Notes under the pieces: generated by a model
Told to the model about the DNA's origin: nothing
The model's database searches: none
The model's input: the letters and a program-made list of their open reading frames with translations, nothing else
NCBI GenBank assembly: GCA_965277415.1
Contig: CBDICS010000093.1
Coordinates: 62,001-126,000, forward strand
Direction of reading: 5' to 3'
Source: JAHDHW01 sp965277415
GTDB lineage: Bacteria; Bacteroidota; Bacteroidia; Chitinophagales; Saprospiraceae
Length of the DNA: 64,000 nucleotides
Part shown: piece by piece, positions 46,582 through 55,182 of the stretch
How positions within the stretch are numbered: position 1 is the stretch's first letter
Layout: each line of letters starts with the position of its first letter
Program-made: the position numbers and the translations under genes

Positions 46582-46794
46582 TTACTTACTTTTATCTATC
46601 TCTGGCATTTTACAATCTTCACCTGATTTCTTGCCACAAACAGTACAGTCACCAATCTTTTCTTTCAGCATTGGATTATTAGTAGCACATGTACCTCTGA
46701 ATTCCTGGCCAGTAACCAATTGTCTGATATTGATCATCAAAAATGATAAGCCAAAAACCAAAAAAATGACGACAAACATATATACAAATTCCAT
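46582..46794 (-). CDS. Small NqrM-like (DUF539) cysteine-containing membrane protein
   Basis: A 70-residue protein: one N-terminal membrane span (VYMFVVIFLVFGLSFLMINI), then GQEFRGTCATNN and a DCTVCGKKSGEDC segment. The position of the first cysteine after the span, in an F-x-G-x-C context, and the C-x2-C cluster resemble NqrM, the maturation factor that brings iron to Na+-translocating NADH:quinone reductase. The similarity is short and the genes nqrA-F are not here, so the call is tentative. It is the first gene of the operon with the phosphatidyltransferase. Confidence 0.5.
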   Translation of the reverse strand: MEFVYMFVVIFLVFGLSFLMINIRQLVTGQEFRGTCATNNPMLKEKIGDCTVCGKKSGEDCKMPEIDKSK

Positions 46795-47057
46795 TTCTTC
46801 TATTTATTATTTTGAATAAGAAAACCAACACAAATAAAACAATAATATCTAAAAACAGTTTAATTTTGAACAAATTCATAGCAAAGATATAGCTATTTTC
46901 GAACAAGATGCTTAAAAATATGGTTCTTTGACAAATCCCGTGTTTGCGACAAAGTCATATAACAGGGTCAATACTTTATTTGGTCGCTTTTGATCTTATT
47001 TAAGGCTTGTCCACGGGGTATGTCAAAAAACGTAAAAAGGTTAAACAAGAATTTAAA

Positions 47058-47813
47058 ATGGAAAAAAAACTAGAAGCTTTCGCACGCCTGCTAAAAATCA
47101 TGGATGAACTTAGAGAGCAATGTCCTTGGGATCGAAAACAAACACTAAAGAGTTTACGGAATCTGACTATTGAAGAGGTCTATGAATTAGCAGATGCAAT
47201 TCTTGAAGAAGACCTTGAAGAAATAAAAGAAGAAATCGGAGACATTATGCTTCACATGGTTTTTTATGCAAAAATTGCAGACGAGCAAAAAGCCTTTGAC
47301 ATTGCTGATGCGATCAATGGAGTGTGTGATAAATTGATTAAACGACATCCTCATATCTATGGGGACGTAAAAGTCAAGGATGAAGAAGAAGTCAAGAAAA
47401 ACTGGGAACAACTCAAGCTGCAAGAAGGCAAAAAATCAGTACTATCTGGCGTTCCAAAATCACTCCCAGCTATGGTTAAAGCGTATCGCATGCAGGACAA
47501 AACAGCTCAGGTTGGTTTTGAATGGGAAAATAGTGAACAAGTTTGGGATAAAGTCGAAGAAGAAATCAATGAATTCAAACATGAAATGGCTACTGGCGGT
47601 TCAATAGAAAAGAAAGAGGAGGAATTTGGAGATATTCTATTTTCTCTAATCAATTATGCCCGATTTGAGGGGATAGACCCAGAAACAGCTCTGGAGCGAG
47701 TCAACCGTAAGTTTAAAAAGCGCTTTGAATATATAGAAGCCAATACTGATAAATCCCTCAATGATATGACTCTGGAAGAGATGGATGCTTTGTGGGAAGA
47801 GGCAAAAGGATAA
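47058..47813 (+). CDS. mazG: Nucleoside triphosphate pyrophosphohydrolase MazG
   Basis: A 251-residue full-length MazG with two alpha-helical MazG domains. The first has CPWDRKQTLKSLRNLTIEEVYELADAI and EEIGDIMLHMVFYAKIA; the second has EVEEEINEFKHEM (here VEEEINEFKHEM) and EEEFGDILFSLINYARF, each with the E-x-x-E...E-x-x-D magnesium-binding layout. It hydrolyses NTPs to NMP and pyrophosphate, cleaning nucleotide pools or lowering (p)ppGpp. The ATG at 47058 was chosen because homology starts at once; the upstream in-frame codons to 47007 are lysine-rich and not conserved. rpsO follows after 108 bases with its own promoter. Confidence 0.93.
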   Translation: MEKKLEAFARLLKIMDELREQCPWDRKQTLKSLRNLTIEEVYELADAILEEDLEEIKEEIGDIMLHMVFYAKIADEQKAFDIADAINGVCDKLIKRHPHIYGDVKVKDEEEVKKNWEQLKLQEGKKSVLSGVPKSLPAMVKAYRMQDKTAQVGFEWENSEQVWDKVEEEINEFKHEMATGGSIEKKEEEFGDILFSLINYARFEGIDPETALERVNRKFKKRFEYIEANTDKSLNDMTLEEMDALWEEAKG

Positions 47814-47854
47814 TATTATTACCAGAAATGCTTTCGCAATATACTTAAAATGCT

Positions 47855-47862
47855 TACCTTTG
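47855..47862 (+). promoter_or_regulatory. rpsO promoter, -7 element TACCTTTG
   Basis: TACCTTTG fits the TAnnTTTG consensus. A TTTCG at about 47832 is near the expected distance for a -33 element. It lies 60 bases before the rpsO start, leaving a ~55-base 5' leader. Confidence 0.6.
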
Positions 47863-47921
47863 CACTCGCTAAAACTGATTTTCGTAATCACTATTGGTAA
47901 CCTTTTAAATTTAAAAAAAAA

Positions 47922-48197
47922 ATGGCGAATTATTTAACGAAAGAAGAAATTGCTAGCACCTTTAAAGAACATGGAGGTTCTGAAGCAAATACGGGCTCTA
48001 CAGAAGGGCAAATTGCTTTATTTTCACACCGGATTAAAGGGCTTTCTGCACATTTGCAGCAAAATAAAAAAGACCACTCTTGTAGACGTACACTACTGAC
48101 ACTTGTTGGTAAAAGGAAGCGTCTATTGAGATACTTGGCATCTAAGGATATTGAAAAGTATCGTGCTCTAATTGAGAAATTAGGACTTCGTAAATAA
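47922..48197 (+). CDS. rpsO: 30S ribosomal protein S15
   Basis: A 91-residue protein matching S15 along its length: NTGSTEGQIALFSHRIKGLSAHLQQNKKDHSCRRTLLTLVGKRKRLLRYL carries the H-x-x-D-x-x-S/C-R-R-x-L 16S rRNA-binding signature, and it ends YRALIEKLGLRK. It binds 16S rRNA helices 20-22 and starts assembly of the platform. As in many bacteria it lies upstream of pnp, here separated by a terminator and ~390 bases. It has its own promoter. Confidence 0.98.
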   Translation: MANYLTKEEIASTFKEHGGSEANTGSTEGQIALFSHRIKGLSAHLQQNKKDHSCRRTLLTLVGKRKRLLRYLASKDIEKYRALIEKLGLRK

Positions 48198-48203
48198 ATT
48201 ATT

Positions 48204-48250
48204 AAAAAGGAAGGTGTTTACTATAATTGAAACACTTTCCTTTTTTTTAT
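48204..48250 (+). terminator. Intrinsic terminator of rpsO
   Basis: AAAGGAAGGTGTTT pairs with AAACACTTTCCTTT (one mismatch) around a short loop, followed by a T run (48241-48248). It starts about seven bases after the stop. Confidence 0.85.
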
Positions 48251-48585
48251 CGTACTCAATGGGTACAAAAGCTGTTGTTGAAGAGATACAAGATCGATTT
48301 TATTTTTAGGTAGTTTTTCTCATTTCATTCCATTCTTCTTAGACCTATGACTGACTACCTCTTTATGTATACCATCTCTTCACAGTTTCCTCTCTGAGGA
48401 AACATAATCTCATAATTTCGAAAACATAGAAGACGAAGATTGATTTTGTACATTCAATTTTTGACGACTATTAAAAAGATAAATCTTGCTGTTGAATAAA
48501 AGACAGCGAGTGCGGTTTGGTGTAAAGCATCTGATATAGTCAGTTTTACACTTATTAATGAAAAAATCATAAAATTCAAATTAAA
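48251..48585. other. Leader/promoter region of pnp
   Basis: About 335 bases with no gene. It should hold the pnp promoter and a long 5' leader; in other bacteria pnp is autoregulated through such a leader. I see no clear RNase III-type long hairpin and cannot fix the promoter. Confidence 0.4.
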
Positions 48586-50727
48586 ATGGGAATGCAAACT
48601 CCTATTAGCACATCGTTTAACTTACCCGATGGCAGAGAAATTACAATCGAAACTGGTAAACTAGCAACTCAAGCAAATGGCTCTGTAGTCATTCGCCAAG
48701 GAAATACGATGTTGCTTTGTACCGTAGTTTCAGCTACTGAAATGAGAGAAGGACAATCTTTCTTTCCATTATCTGTAGATTATCAAGAAAAGTTCGCTGC
48801 TGTTGGCCGAATTCCTGGTAACTTCTTTAGAAGAGAATCCAGACTATCAGATTACGAAGTTTTAATCTGTAGATTGGTAGACAGAGCAATTCGACCATTA
48901 TTTCCTGACGGATATATGTTTGACACGCAGGTAATCATTAGCTTGATTTCTGCGGATAAAGAAACATTGCCAGATACTTTGGCAGCATTAGCAGCTTCGG
49001 CAGCATTATCTGTTTCTAATATTCCATTCGCTGGACCGATCTCTGAAGTAAGGGTAGCAAGAATAAATGGTGAATTCAAAGTAAACCCTGTTCGTACGGA
49101 GATGGAAGAAGCAGATATGGATATCATTGTTGCTGCGACTATGCAGGATGTAATGATGGTGGAAGGAGAAGCTAAAGAATGTGCTGAAGCTGATTTAGTG
49201 GAAGCAATTAAAATCGGACACGCAGCGATTAAAGTACAGTGTCAGGCTCAATTAGACTTAGCAGATTTGGTTGGTGAAAAAGCGACTGTAAAAAGAGTCT
49301 TTGAACCTGCAGAAGTAGATGAAGAACTGAAAGCAAAAGTAAAAGGATTGATTGAAGAAGGATTGATCAAAGTAATCAAAGGTGCTCACAATAAGTTTGA
49401 TAGAAAAGACGGATTCAAAGCCGTTAAAGAGAAAATGAAGGAAGATCTTCTAGCTGAATTGGGAGAAGAAGTTTATGAAGAAAAGATTGGAGAAGCGAAG
49501 ACTTATTATAATAAAATCCAAAAAGCAACGATCAGAGAAGTATTGATGAGCGAAAAAATTCGATTAGATGGTCGTAGTCCAAAAGATGTTCGTAATATCT
49601 GGACAGAAATTGATTATCTACCGGCTACGCATGGATCAGCTATCTTTACTCGTGGTGAAACACAGGCATTGACTTCACTAACATTAGGTACTAAGATGGA
49701 TCAGATGATGGTTGACAGTGCTTTGGATTTTCATTATGAGCGGTTTATACTTCATTATAATTTCCCCGCATTTTCTGTAGGGGAAACAAGACCAATGAGA
49801 GGCCCAGGTCGACGGGAAGTAGGACATGCTAATCTTGCGGGGCGTTCTTTAAAACAAGTATTACCTGATGAGAACCCATATACTATTCGCTTAGTCTCTG
49901 ATATCTTAGAATCAAATGGTTCTTCCTCAATGGCGACCGTTTGTGCGGGCTCATTGGCACTAATGGATGCAGGAGTGAAAATTAAATCTCCCGTGTCAGG
50001 TATTGCAATGGGAATGGTTTCAGATGGTGAACGTAATGTGATTCTTTCAGATATTCTTGGCGATGAAGATGCGGTAGGAGATATGGACTTTAAAGTGACT
50101 GGTACAGAAAAAGGAATCACTGCTTGCCAGATGGATATTAAAATCGATGGTCTTCCTTATTCTTTACTAGAAGAAGCATTGTCTCAAGCAAAAGAAGGAC
50201 GTTTGCATATTTTAAACGAAATGAATAAAACCATTTCTGGACCAAGAGAAGATTACAAACCTCATGCTCCAAGAATTGTGGAATTAATTATTGATAAGAA
50301 GTTTATTGGTGCAGTTATTGGACCTGGCGGTAAAATTATTCAGGAGCTTCAAGCAGAGACCAATACTATTATTAATATAGAGGAAGTAGATGAAAAAGGT
50401 GTAGTCAATATCTCAAGCTCAGACAAACCATCTATTGATGCGGCATTAAAACGTATCAAAGCGATAACTTTTGTCCCTGAAGTAGGAGATGAATTTGATG
50501 CTAAAGTTGCTTCAGTGATGCCTTATGGTGTATTTGTTGACTTTATGGGAAATAGCGGATTATTGCATGTATCTGAAATTTCGCATACGAGAATCGATAG
50601 AGTAGAGGATGTATTTAAAGAAGGTGATCCTGTAAAAGTAAAATTGATAGGTATTGATCCTAAGACAGGTAAGTTTAGACTTTCTAGAAAGGCTTTGCTT
50701 CCTCGTCCTGAGCACAATAAAAATTAA
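48586..50727 (+). CDS. pnp: Polynucleotide phosphorylase
   Basis: A 713-residue 3'-5' phosphorolytic exoribonuclease. The first RNase PH domain (~1-215) has FPLSVDYQEKFAAVGRIPG and SRLSDYEVLICRLVDRAIRPLFP. The helical linker and the second RNase PH domain (~330-540) have RGETQALTSLTLG, RPMRGPGRREVGHANLAGRSL, the catalytic DILGDEDAVGDMDFKVTGT and GITACQMDIKI. A KH domain (~560-615) has IIDKKFIGAVIGPGGKIIQEL. A C-terminal S1 domain (~625-693) has GDEFDAKVASVMPYGVFVDF. It degrades mRNA and works with the degradosome or alone. Full length and intact. Confidence 0.98.
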   Translation: MGMQTPISTSFNLPDGREITIETGKLATQANGSVVIRQGNTMLLCTVVSATEMREGQSFFPLSVDYQEKFAAVGRIPGNFFRRESRLSDYEVLICRLVDRAIRPLFPDGYMFDTQVIISLISADKETLPDTLAALAASAALSVSNIPFAGPISEVRVARINGEFKVNPVRTEMEEADMDIIVAATMQDVMMVEGEAKECAEADLVEAIKIGHAAIKVQCQAQLDLADLVGEKATVKRVFEPAEVDEELKAKVKGLIEEGLIKVIKGAHNKFDRKDGFKAVKEKMKEDLLAELGEEVYEEKIGEAKTYYNKIQKATIREVLMSEKIRLDGRSPKDVRNIWTEIDYLPATHGSAIFTRGETQALTSLTLGTKMDQMMVDSALDFHYERFILHYNFPAFSVGETRPMRGPGRREVGHANLAGRSLKQVLPDENPYTIRLVSDILESNGSSSMATVCAGSLALMDAGVKIKSPVSGIAMGMVSDGERNVILSDILGDEDAVGDMDFKVTGTEKGITACQMDIKIDGLPYSLLEEALSQAKEGRLHILNEMNKTISGPREDYKPHAPRIVELIIDKKFIGAVIGPGGKIIQELQAETNTIINIEEVDEKGVVNISSSDKPSIDAALKRIKAITFVPEVGDEFDAKVASVMPYGVFVDFMGNSGLLHVSEISHTRIDRVEDVFKEGDPVKVKLIGIDPKTGKFRLSRKALLPRPEHNKN

Positions 50728-51079
50728 TTCTATTTAAAAAAGGCAAGTCAACTTGTTTGAAATGAAGGTTTTAGGAATTAAAGAATATTCTAGTATTAAA
50801 CTTTTTAATTTCAATTTGAATTTCTAGTATGGTTTTTGCCCTTTAGTAGAAAGAACAATAAAACTCACCTCGGCTTTGGTTAAATCCAGAACCGGGGTAT
50901 TTTTTTTCCTCCCACGGAACTTTTTCCCTCAAATACTTGTATCAGTATTAAATTCATGACTTATAGTCTTTTTTACACGAAAAGTCAAGTTTTCGACTTA
51001 AAAAAGCAACTTTTTTGATAATATTACGTATTATTAACAGACAACATTAAAATAACCGATAAGAAAAGCCCGTTCGAAC
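50728..51079. other. Intergenic region pnp-rpoD with a terminator
   Basis: About 350 bases with no gene; it holds the terminator at 50867-50908 and should contain the rpoD promoter. Confidence 0.45.
50867..50908 (+). terminator. Intrinsic terminator downstream of pnp
   Basis: ACCTCGGCTTTGG and CCAGAACCGGGGT form an imperfect stem with a TTAAAT loop (50867-50898), followed by A then eight T. Confidence 0.75.
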
Positions 51080-51946
51080 ATGCGTCAATTAAAAATAACG
51101 AACAAGATTACAGCAAGAGAGAGTTTAGCTCTCGATAAATATCTGAATGATATTGGAAAAATTCCTATGCTTACAGCCGATGATGAAGCAGATCTAGCAC
51201 GAAAAATTCGTGAAGGAGATCATGGAGCACTAGAACGGCTTACAAAATCAAATTTAAGATTTGTGGTTTCAGTTGCTAAGCAATACCAAAACCAAGGCCT
51301 TTCACTATCGGATTTAATCAATGAAGGAAATGTAGGCTTGATGAAAGCTGCAAAACGATTTGATGAAACCAAAGGATTTAAATTTATCTCTTATGCTGTA
51401 TGGTGGATTCGCCAATCAATCCTTCAGTCTATTGTAGAATATTCCAGAATTGTAAGACTGCCTCTAAATAAAGTAGGTTCTTATAATAAAGTAAATGAGG
51501 CTTTCCTTTCTTTTGTTCAGGAGTATGAACGTGAACCAACAAATGAGGAATTAGCAGAATTATTGGATATGACGCCAAAGGAGATTAATAATATGCTCAA
51601 AGGGAATGGCCGTCATTTATCGTTTGATGCACCTCTAAGTGGCGATGAAGGAGATTCTACTATGTTGGATCTCATCGCAAGTGAAAATGGTATTCTTCCA
51701 GATAATAATTTGATGGAACAGTCTTTAAAAGAAGAAGTTCAACAAGGCTTATCTATTCTTTCTCCAAGAGAAGTAGAAGTACTTTCTTCTTATTATGGAT
51801 TGAATGGATATAAATCTTTGACGCTTGAAGAAATAGGAGAGCTTTATGGATTGACTAGGGAACGTGTTCGCCAAATTAAAGAACGTGCCATTCGAAGACT
51901 TCGTAAATCTTATAATCGAAATAATCTAAAATCGTATTTAGGTTAA
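51080..51946 (+). CDS. rpoD: Primary RNA polymerase sigma factor (sigma-70/SigA)
   Basis: A 288-residue housekeeping sigma factor of the short Bacteroidota type, lacking region 1.1. Region 1.2 is LALDKYLNDIGKIPMLTADDEADLA. Region 2 has NLRFVVSVAKQYQNQGL, DLINEGNVGLMKAAKRFDETKGFKF and YAVWWIRQSI. Region 3 is VRLPLNKVGSYNKV. Region 4 has LSPREVEVLSSYYGL and the helix-turn-helix LTLEEIGELYGLTRERVRQIKERAIRRLR. It directs transcription from the TTG/TAnnTTTG promoters seen in this window. Monocistronic, with a strong terminator after it. Confidence 0.97.
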   Translation: MRQLKITNKITARESLALDKYLNDIGKIPMLTADDEADLARKIREGDHGALERLTKSNLRFVVSVAKQYQNQGLSLSDLINEGNVGLMKAAKRFDETKGFKFISYAVWWIRQSILQSIVEYSRIVRLPLNKVGSYNKVNEAFLSFVQEYEREPTNEELAELLDMTPKEINNMLKGNGRHLSFDAPLSGDEGDSTMLDLIASENGILPDNNLMEQSLKEEVQQGLSILSPREVEVLSSYYGLNGYKSLTLEEIGELYGLTRERVRQIKERAIRRLRKSYNRNNLKSYLG

Positions 51947-51977
51947 AAAATATACTCAAAAATATTAAATCCCAAAA

Positions 51978-52014
51978 ATGAAAGCCCATTTCCTAGTGAG
52001 ATGGGCTTTTTTAG
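51978..52014 (+). terminator. Intrinsic terminator of rpoD
   Basis: AAAGCCCAT and ATGGGCTTT form a stem around TTCCTAGTGAG, followed by a T run. It lies about 30 bases after the stop. Confidence 0.88.
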
Positions 52015-52078
52015 TTAATTTAGCCTAAACGCCGAATATGTTTTTAACTAGCCTAATCCATCCTAAATCTTTATCATT

Positions 52079-53218
52079 ATGAAGTTAATACCTCCTATTC
52101 TTGCTTTACTTTTTATGCTGTCTGCCTGCGGAGATGAAAGTAAAGTATCTGATGCTAATTCTCCAGAAACAACTAGTTCCATACCAACAGATCAGCCTGT
52201 TACAAAGACTAAACAATCTAAAATGACGATAGGTCTTGATCAATTAAGACTTCGATCAACACCTGGTGAAAAAGGAGAAGAAATTGGCCACCTAAAAAAA
52301 GGAACAGTGGTTTATGAAACAGGAGAAGTAAGTGACTTTACATCCCAAATAAAATTAAGAGGAATTTGGTTTGATGAGCCATGGATTAAAATAAAAACCG
52401 ATGAGGGCTTGGAAGGATGGGTCTACGGAGGGGCTGTCATCTTTGATATGGATAGCCCTTCAGCAATTTCTAATAAATTGCTCGATCTCCGCTTGAGAAG
52501 TTTTTTTGGCAATCAATTAACGGATCAAATGCATTCATATAGAAAAGCGTACTATTCGGCGAAAAATAGCCAAGATTTCTCTAATGTTTTTAAAAAAGGA
52601 GAACAACTAAGGGATACATTGGTTACCATACTAGAGGATAAGATTGATGTAATGAGTATGGATTATGAACAGCTCCCTGACTTATTTTGGGTTGAAGAAG
52701 CTTTACCCGGTTATGAAACAGCCCTGGTAGCAGAAGGAACGATTTACTATTTGCTCCAAGATTTTAAAGCTTTTCAAAAAATAGCTAATAAAACGGAAGG
52801 GAAGGAAGATGATGATTTTGTAAATCTTAACTTAAAAGTTCATGCTTCAGATAGTGTAGAATACTTTTTCCCTGCTTGGGTACTTCAAACCTGGGATTAT
52901 GGAGGACATAGCAAATTGGGACAAGAAATACATCTTGATATTTTAAAAGAAGCAGATAAAAACCTTACAAAAAGTGATTTATTCTTAGCTCATATAATGA
53001 AAATAAAAGATCAGATTGTATATGATATTGTAAGCGAGGAAGTTACGTATTGGGAACCCATAGATAATATCAAAAAAGAACTCGACGATATTATAAAATC
53101 TAATTTGGGGATATTGACTAGTGATGATAAAATTGCCTTAGAAACTCGGCGTACAATGTTTGACAACTTTAAAGCAAATGCTATTGAAGTAAACCATAAA
53201 TCTGGTATCAGTAATTAG
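52079..53218 (+). CDS. Lipoprotein with bacterial SH3 domain
   Basis: A 379-residue lipoprotein: the signal LALLFMLSAC gives Cys17, then a Ser/Thr/Pro linker. An SH3b domain at about 48-125 (LDQLRLRSTPGEKGEEIGHLKKGTVVYE ... WIKIKTDEGLEGWVYGGAVIF) is of the kind that binds peptidoglycan or peptides. The remaining ~250 residues are helical and not recognised. It starts an apparent three-gene run (53246, 53952) with gaps of 27 and 25 bases. A cell-wall-sensing or anchoring role is possible. Confidence 0.75.
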   Translation: MKLIPPILALLFMLSACGDESKVSDANSPETTSSIPTDQPVTKTKQSKMTIGLDQLRLRSTPGEKGEEIGHLKKGTVVYETGEVSDFTSQIKLRGIWFDEPWIKIKTDEGLEGWVYGGAVIFDMDSPSAISNKLLDLRLRSFFGNQLTDQMHSYRKAYYSAKNSQDFSNVFKKGEQLRDTLVTILEDKIDVMSMDYEQLPDLFWVEEALPGYETALVAEGTIYYLLQDFKAFQKIANKTEGKEDDDFVNLNLKVHASDSVEYFFPAWVLQTWDYGGHSKLGQEIHLDILKEADKNLTKSDLFLAHIMKIKDQIVYDIVSEEVTYWEPIDNIKKELDDIIKSNLGILTSDDKIALETRRTMFDNFKANAIEVNHKSGISN

Positions 53219-53245
53219 ACTTCTAGATAAAATTATTAATAATAT

Positions 53246-53926
53246 ATGATACGAATTGCATTTTTCTTATTGACACTCCTTTTTACTGCAGCTATAGTAG
53301 TAGTTGGGGTAACAATTGTCGCTCGATTAATTAAAAATTTTCAGCCAGGTAAATCAAAAGTAGAGGAAGACATTAATAAAATGAAAACGTCTATTCAGAT
53401 TTTTATTAATGAATTAATCCCCTGGAATAAAGAAGAGTTAGATTTGCTTTCTTTCAATCAAATCAATAAAAAAATTGGAAAAGGGATGGTAAAGACGGGA
53501 CAGGGAGTGATTACTTCGATTTATCATGAACCAATGATCGCTTGGTCATATAAACGGTATGTAGGAGGGGGAAATAATGCTGTACTTTATGCATGTACAA
53601 GCCATCATGAATTTGTTTTTCGAATTAGAAATAATGAAACAAATATTATAATTGATAATGAAGAGGTTGGGCAACTTCGAGATAATGGGCTCCTTTATAA
53701 TACCAAAACCAATTTACTAATGGCCCGTATTAATAGAGACAGCGATCATCTTGCTTTACCCGTTTTGGTAGGGGAAAAAGAAGTAGCAACCTTAAAGAGA
53801 ACAGGTTATATACAAGAGACCAATAGCCGCGCGTTTGAGTTATTAGTTGAGATGGACGATCAAGAAGAAGCAGTACTATTGTCCTTGGCTATATTAGAAA
53901 TGACATCTCGGACTTTAAATGAATAA
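53246..53926 (+). CDS. Single-span membrane protein of unknown function
   Basis: A 226-residue protein with an N-terminal membrane segment (FFLLTLLFTAAIVVVGVTIVARLI) and a soluble domain. The latter part is beta-rich with spaced short strands (HEFVFRIRNNETNIIIDNEEVGQLRDNGLLYNT, LALPVLVGEKEVATLKRTG), a layout reminiscent of tubby/LURP-like folds, but I cannot confirm this. It is the second gene of a run with the SH3 lipoprotein upstream. Function unknown. Confidence 0.65.
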   Translation: MIRIAFFLLTLLFTAAIVVVGVTIVARLIKNFQPGKSKVEEDINKMKTSIQIFINELIPWNKEELDLLSFNQINKKIGKGMVKTGQGVITSIYHEPMIAWSYKRYVGGGNNAVLYACTSHHEFVFRIRNNETNIIIDNEEVGQLRDNGLLYNTKTNLLMARINRDSDHLALPVLVGEKEVATLKRTGYIQETNSRAFELLVEMDDQEEAVLLSLAILEMTSRTLNE

Positions 53927-53951
53927 CAATCAATTTAATGTATCTTAGAAT

Positions 53952-54401
53952 ATGAAAAAGTTAATTATTGCGCTTACTTTAATTATTTCTTGTACTCAAT
54001 TGAGTACTGCTCAGCAATCTATTGATGATATGATTAAGGAAATGGAGCAACTTCAAAAAGAAATGTTCAAACAATTTGAACATTTAGATCTCAATAGTCA
54101 AGGTTTCCAATTTTTTATGGATACGATTATAACGCAAGATTTAGGGGATTTGAACTTTGGCTTAAATGATCGTTTTTTTGAACCGATGGATCCGGCCCTT
54201 CTTCAAGATATGTTTAAACAAATGGAAGAACAACTTTCTGAAATGAATGGAGAAGATTGGGAAGACTTAGAGGAGATATTAAGAGGTTTTGGACAAGTAT
54301 TGCCTAATCAAGCTAAACCGCCGAAAATGGAAGATGATACCTTACCTAAAGATAAACCAGCCAAAAATGACAAGAAAAAGAAGAAAATATATAAGATTTG
54401 A
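53952..54401 (+). CDS. Small exported Met/Gln/Glu-rich helical protein
   Basis: A 149-residue protein with a signal peptide (LIIALTLIISCTQLSTAQQ) and a mature part dominated by acidic, methionine- and glutamine-rich helices (DMIKEMEQLQKEMFKQFEHLDL, MFKQMEEQLSEMNGEDWEDLEE), ending in a Lys/Pro-rich tail (KDKPAKNDKKKKKIYKI). There is a potential lipobox-like LIISC, but LSTAQQ fits signal peptidase I better. No family recognised. It is the last gene of the run and is followed directly by an AGTCAG-repeat hairpin. Confidence 0.65.
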   Translation: MKKLIIALTLIISCTQLSTAQQSIDDMIKEMEQLQKEMFKQFEHLDLNSQGFQFFMDTIITQDLGDLNFGLNDRFFEPMDPALLQDMFKQMEEQLSEMNGEDWEDLEEILRGFGQVLPNQAKPPKMEDDTLPKDKPAKNDKKKKKIYKI

Positions 54402-54407
54402 TAAAAG

Positions 54408-54500
54408 TAGTCAGAAAGTCAGGGTAGTCAGAAAGTCAGAAAGTCAGAAAGTCAGGGTGGAACAATCCCTCCTGACCTCCCTGACTTTCTGACCTCCTAC
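54408..54500. terminator. Hairpin made of AGTCAGAA tandem repeats
   Basis: The left arm has six tandem copies of AGTCAGAA/AGTCAGGG-type units (54408-54457). The right arm carries the complement, CCCTGACTTTCTGAC, near 54479-54493. The block starts seven bases after a stop codon and could fold into a long slipped hairpin. It may be a terminator or an expanded simple-repeat palindrome. Confidence 0.6.
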
Positions 54501-54648
54501 CTTTTAAATAAATCCTTCATTTTTACGGCAAACCAACCAGAATTATTATTTTTGCTGCACCCAAGGAACATTTGATTTAAAATCATGTTAAATATTCAAA
54601 GGGGCTTGATACAAGCTTTTTGAATAACTTCAAAAACAACCAGACAAA

Positions 54649-55083
54649 ATGAGTGTTCTAGATTGTGCAAGATTAATTATCTACAGAATTAATCAAAAAG
54701 GCTTAGAAATATTTTTAGTGCAAGGCAATGACGAAAATGCTAAAGCATGGCAAATTCCTCAAGGAAATATTAAATCTAGGCACGCTATTAATCTCACTGC
54801 GGATGAAAGGATGATTCATTTAGATCCAATTGAAGATGGCGATGAACTTCATACTGCAATGGCTATTGAATGTGACTGGCATGAAATTCCTTCCGTCAGG
54901 GCTATGATTAAGCAAGATGTACGTATCGTCAAAGATCAAATCAAACAAAGAATTCCTGAATTAGAGCAAGGCACTTTTTTCGCAGTAAAAGAAGCCTTCA
55001 AAAAAGTATTGCCCCATGAATATGCAATGCTTAAAGAGCTTAAAGACGTAGTTTCTGATCGTAATCAAGCGAAATATATTTAA
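54649..55083 (+). CDS. Nudix-fold-like protein without a Nudix box
   Basis: A 144-residue protein. Its start (DCARLIIYRINQKGLEIFLVQGNDENAKAWQIPQGNIK) is that of a Nudix hydrolase: a beta strand, the V-x-L-V-like strand and the W-x-I-P-x-G turn. The Nudix box (G-x5-E-x7-R-E-x2-E-E-x-G) that should follow is missing; the region instead reads AINLTADERMIHLDPIEDGDE, without the REUXEE metal-binding core. A long C-terminal helix ends it. It is therefore probably a catalytically dead Nudix relative used for binding, or a diverged family. Monocistronic. Confidence 0.7.
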   Translation: MSVLDCARLIIYRINQKGLEIFLVQGNDENAKAWQIPQGNIKSRHAINLTADERMIHLDPIEDGDELHTAMAIECDWHEIPSVRAMIKQDVRIVKDQIKQRIPELEQGTFFAVKEAFKKVLPHEYAMLKELKDVVSDRNQAKYI

Positions 55084-55182
55084 GTTCATTTAATATGCTT
55101 ATCTCTCATTTTTGTAAAAGCACAGTCTTGCTTGGAATGGAAGCTATAAATTGTGAGCTTAAAATTATAAGAGAAAACCAAA

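Noticed and set aside
46679..46906. 75-codon minus-strand frame
   Set aside because: It overlaps the NqrM-like gene in another frame and is hydrophobic only because of AT-rich DNA.
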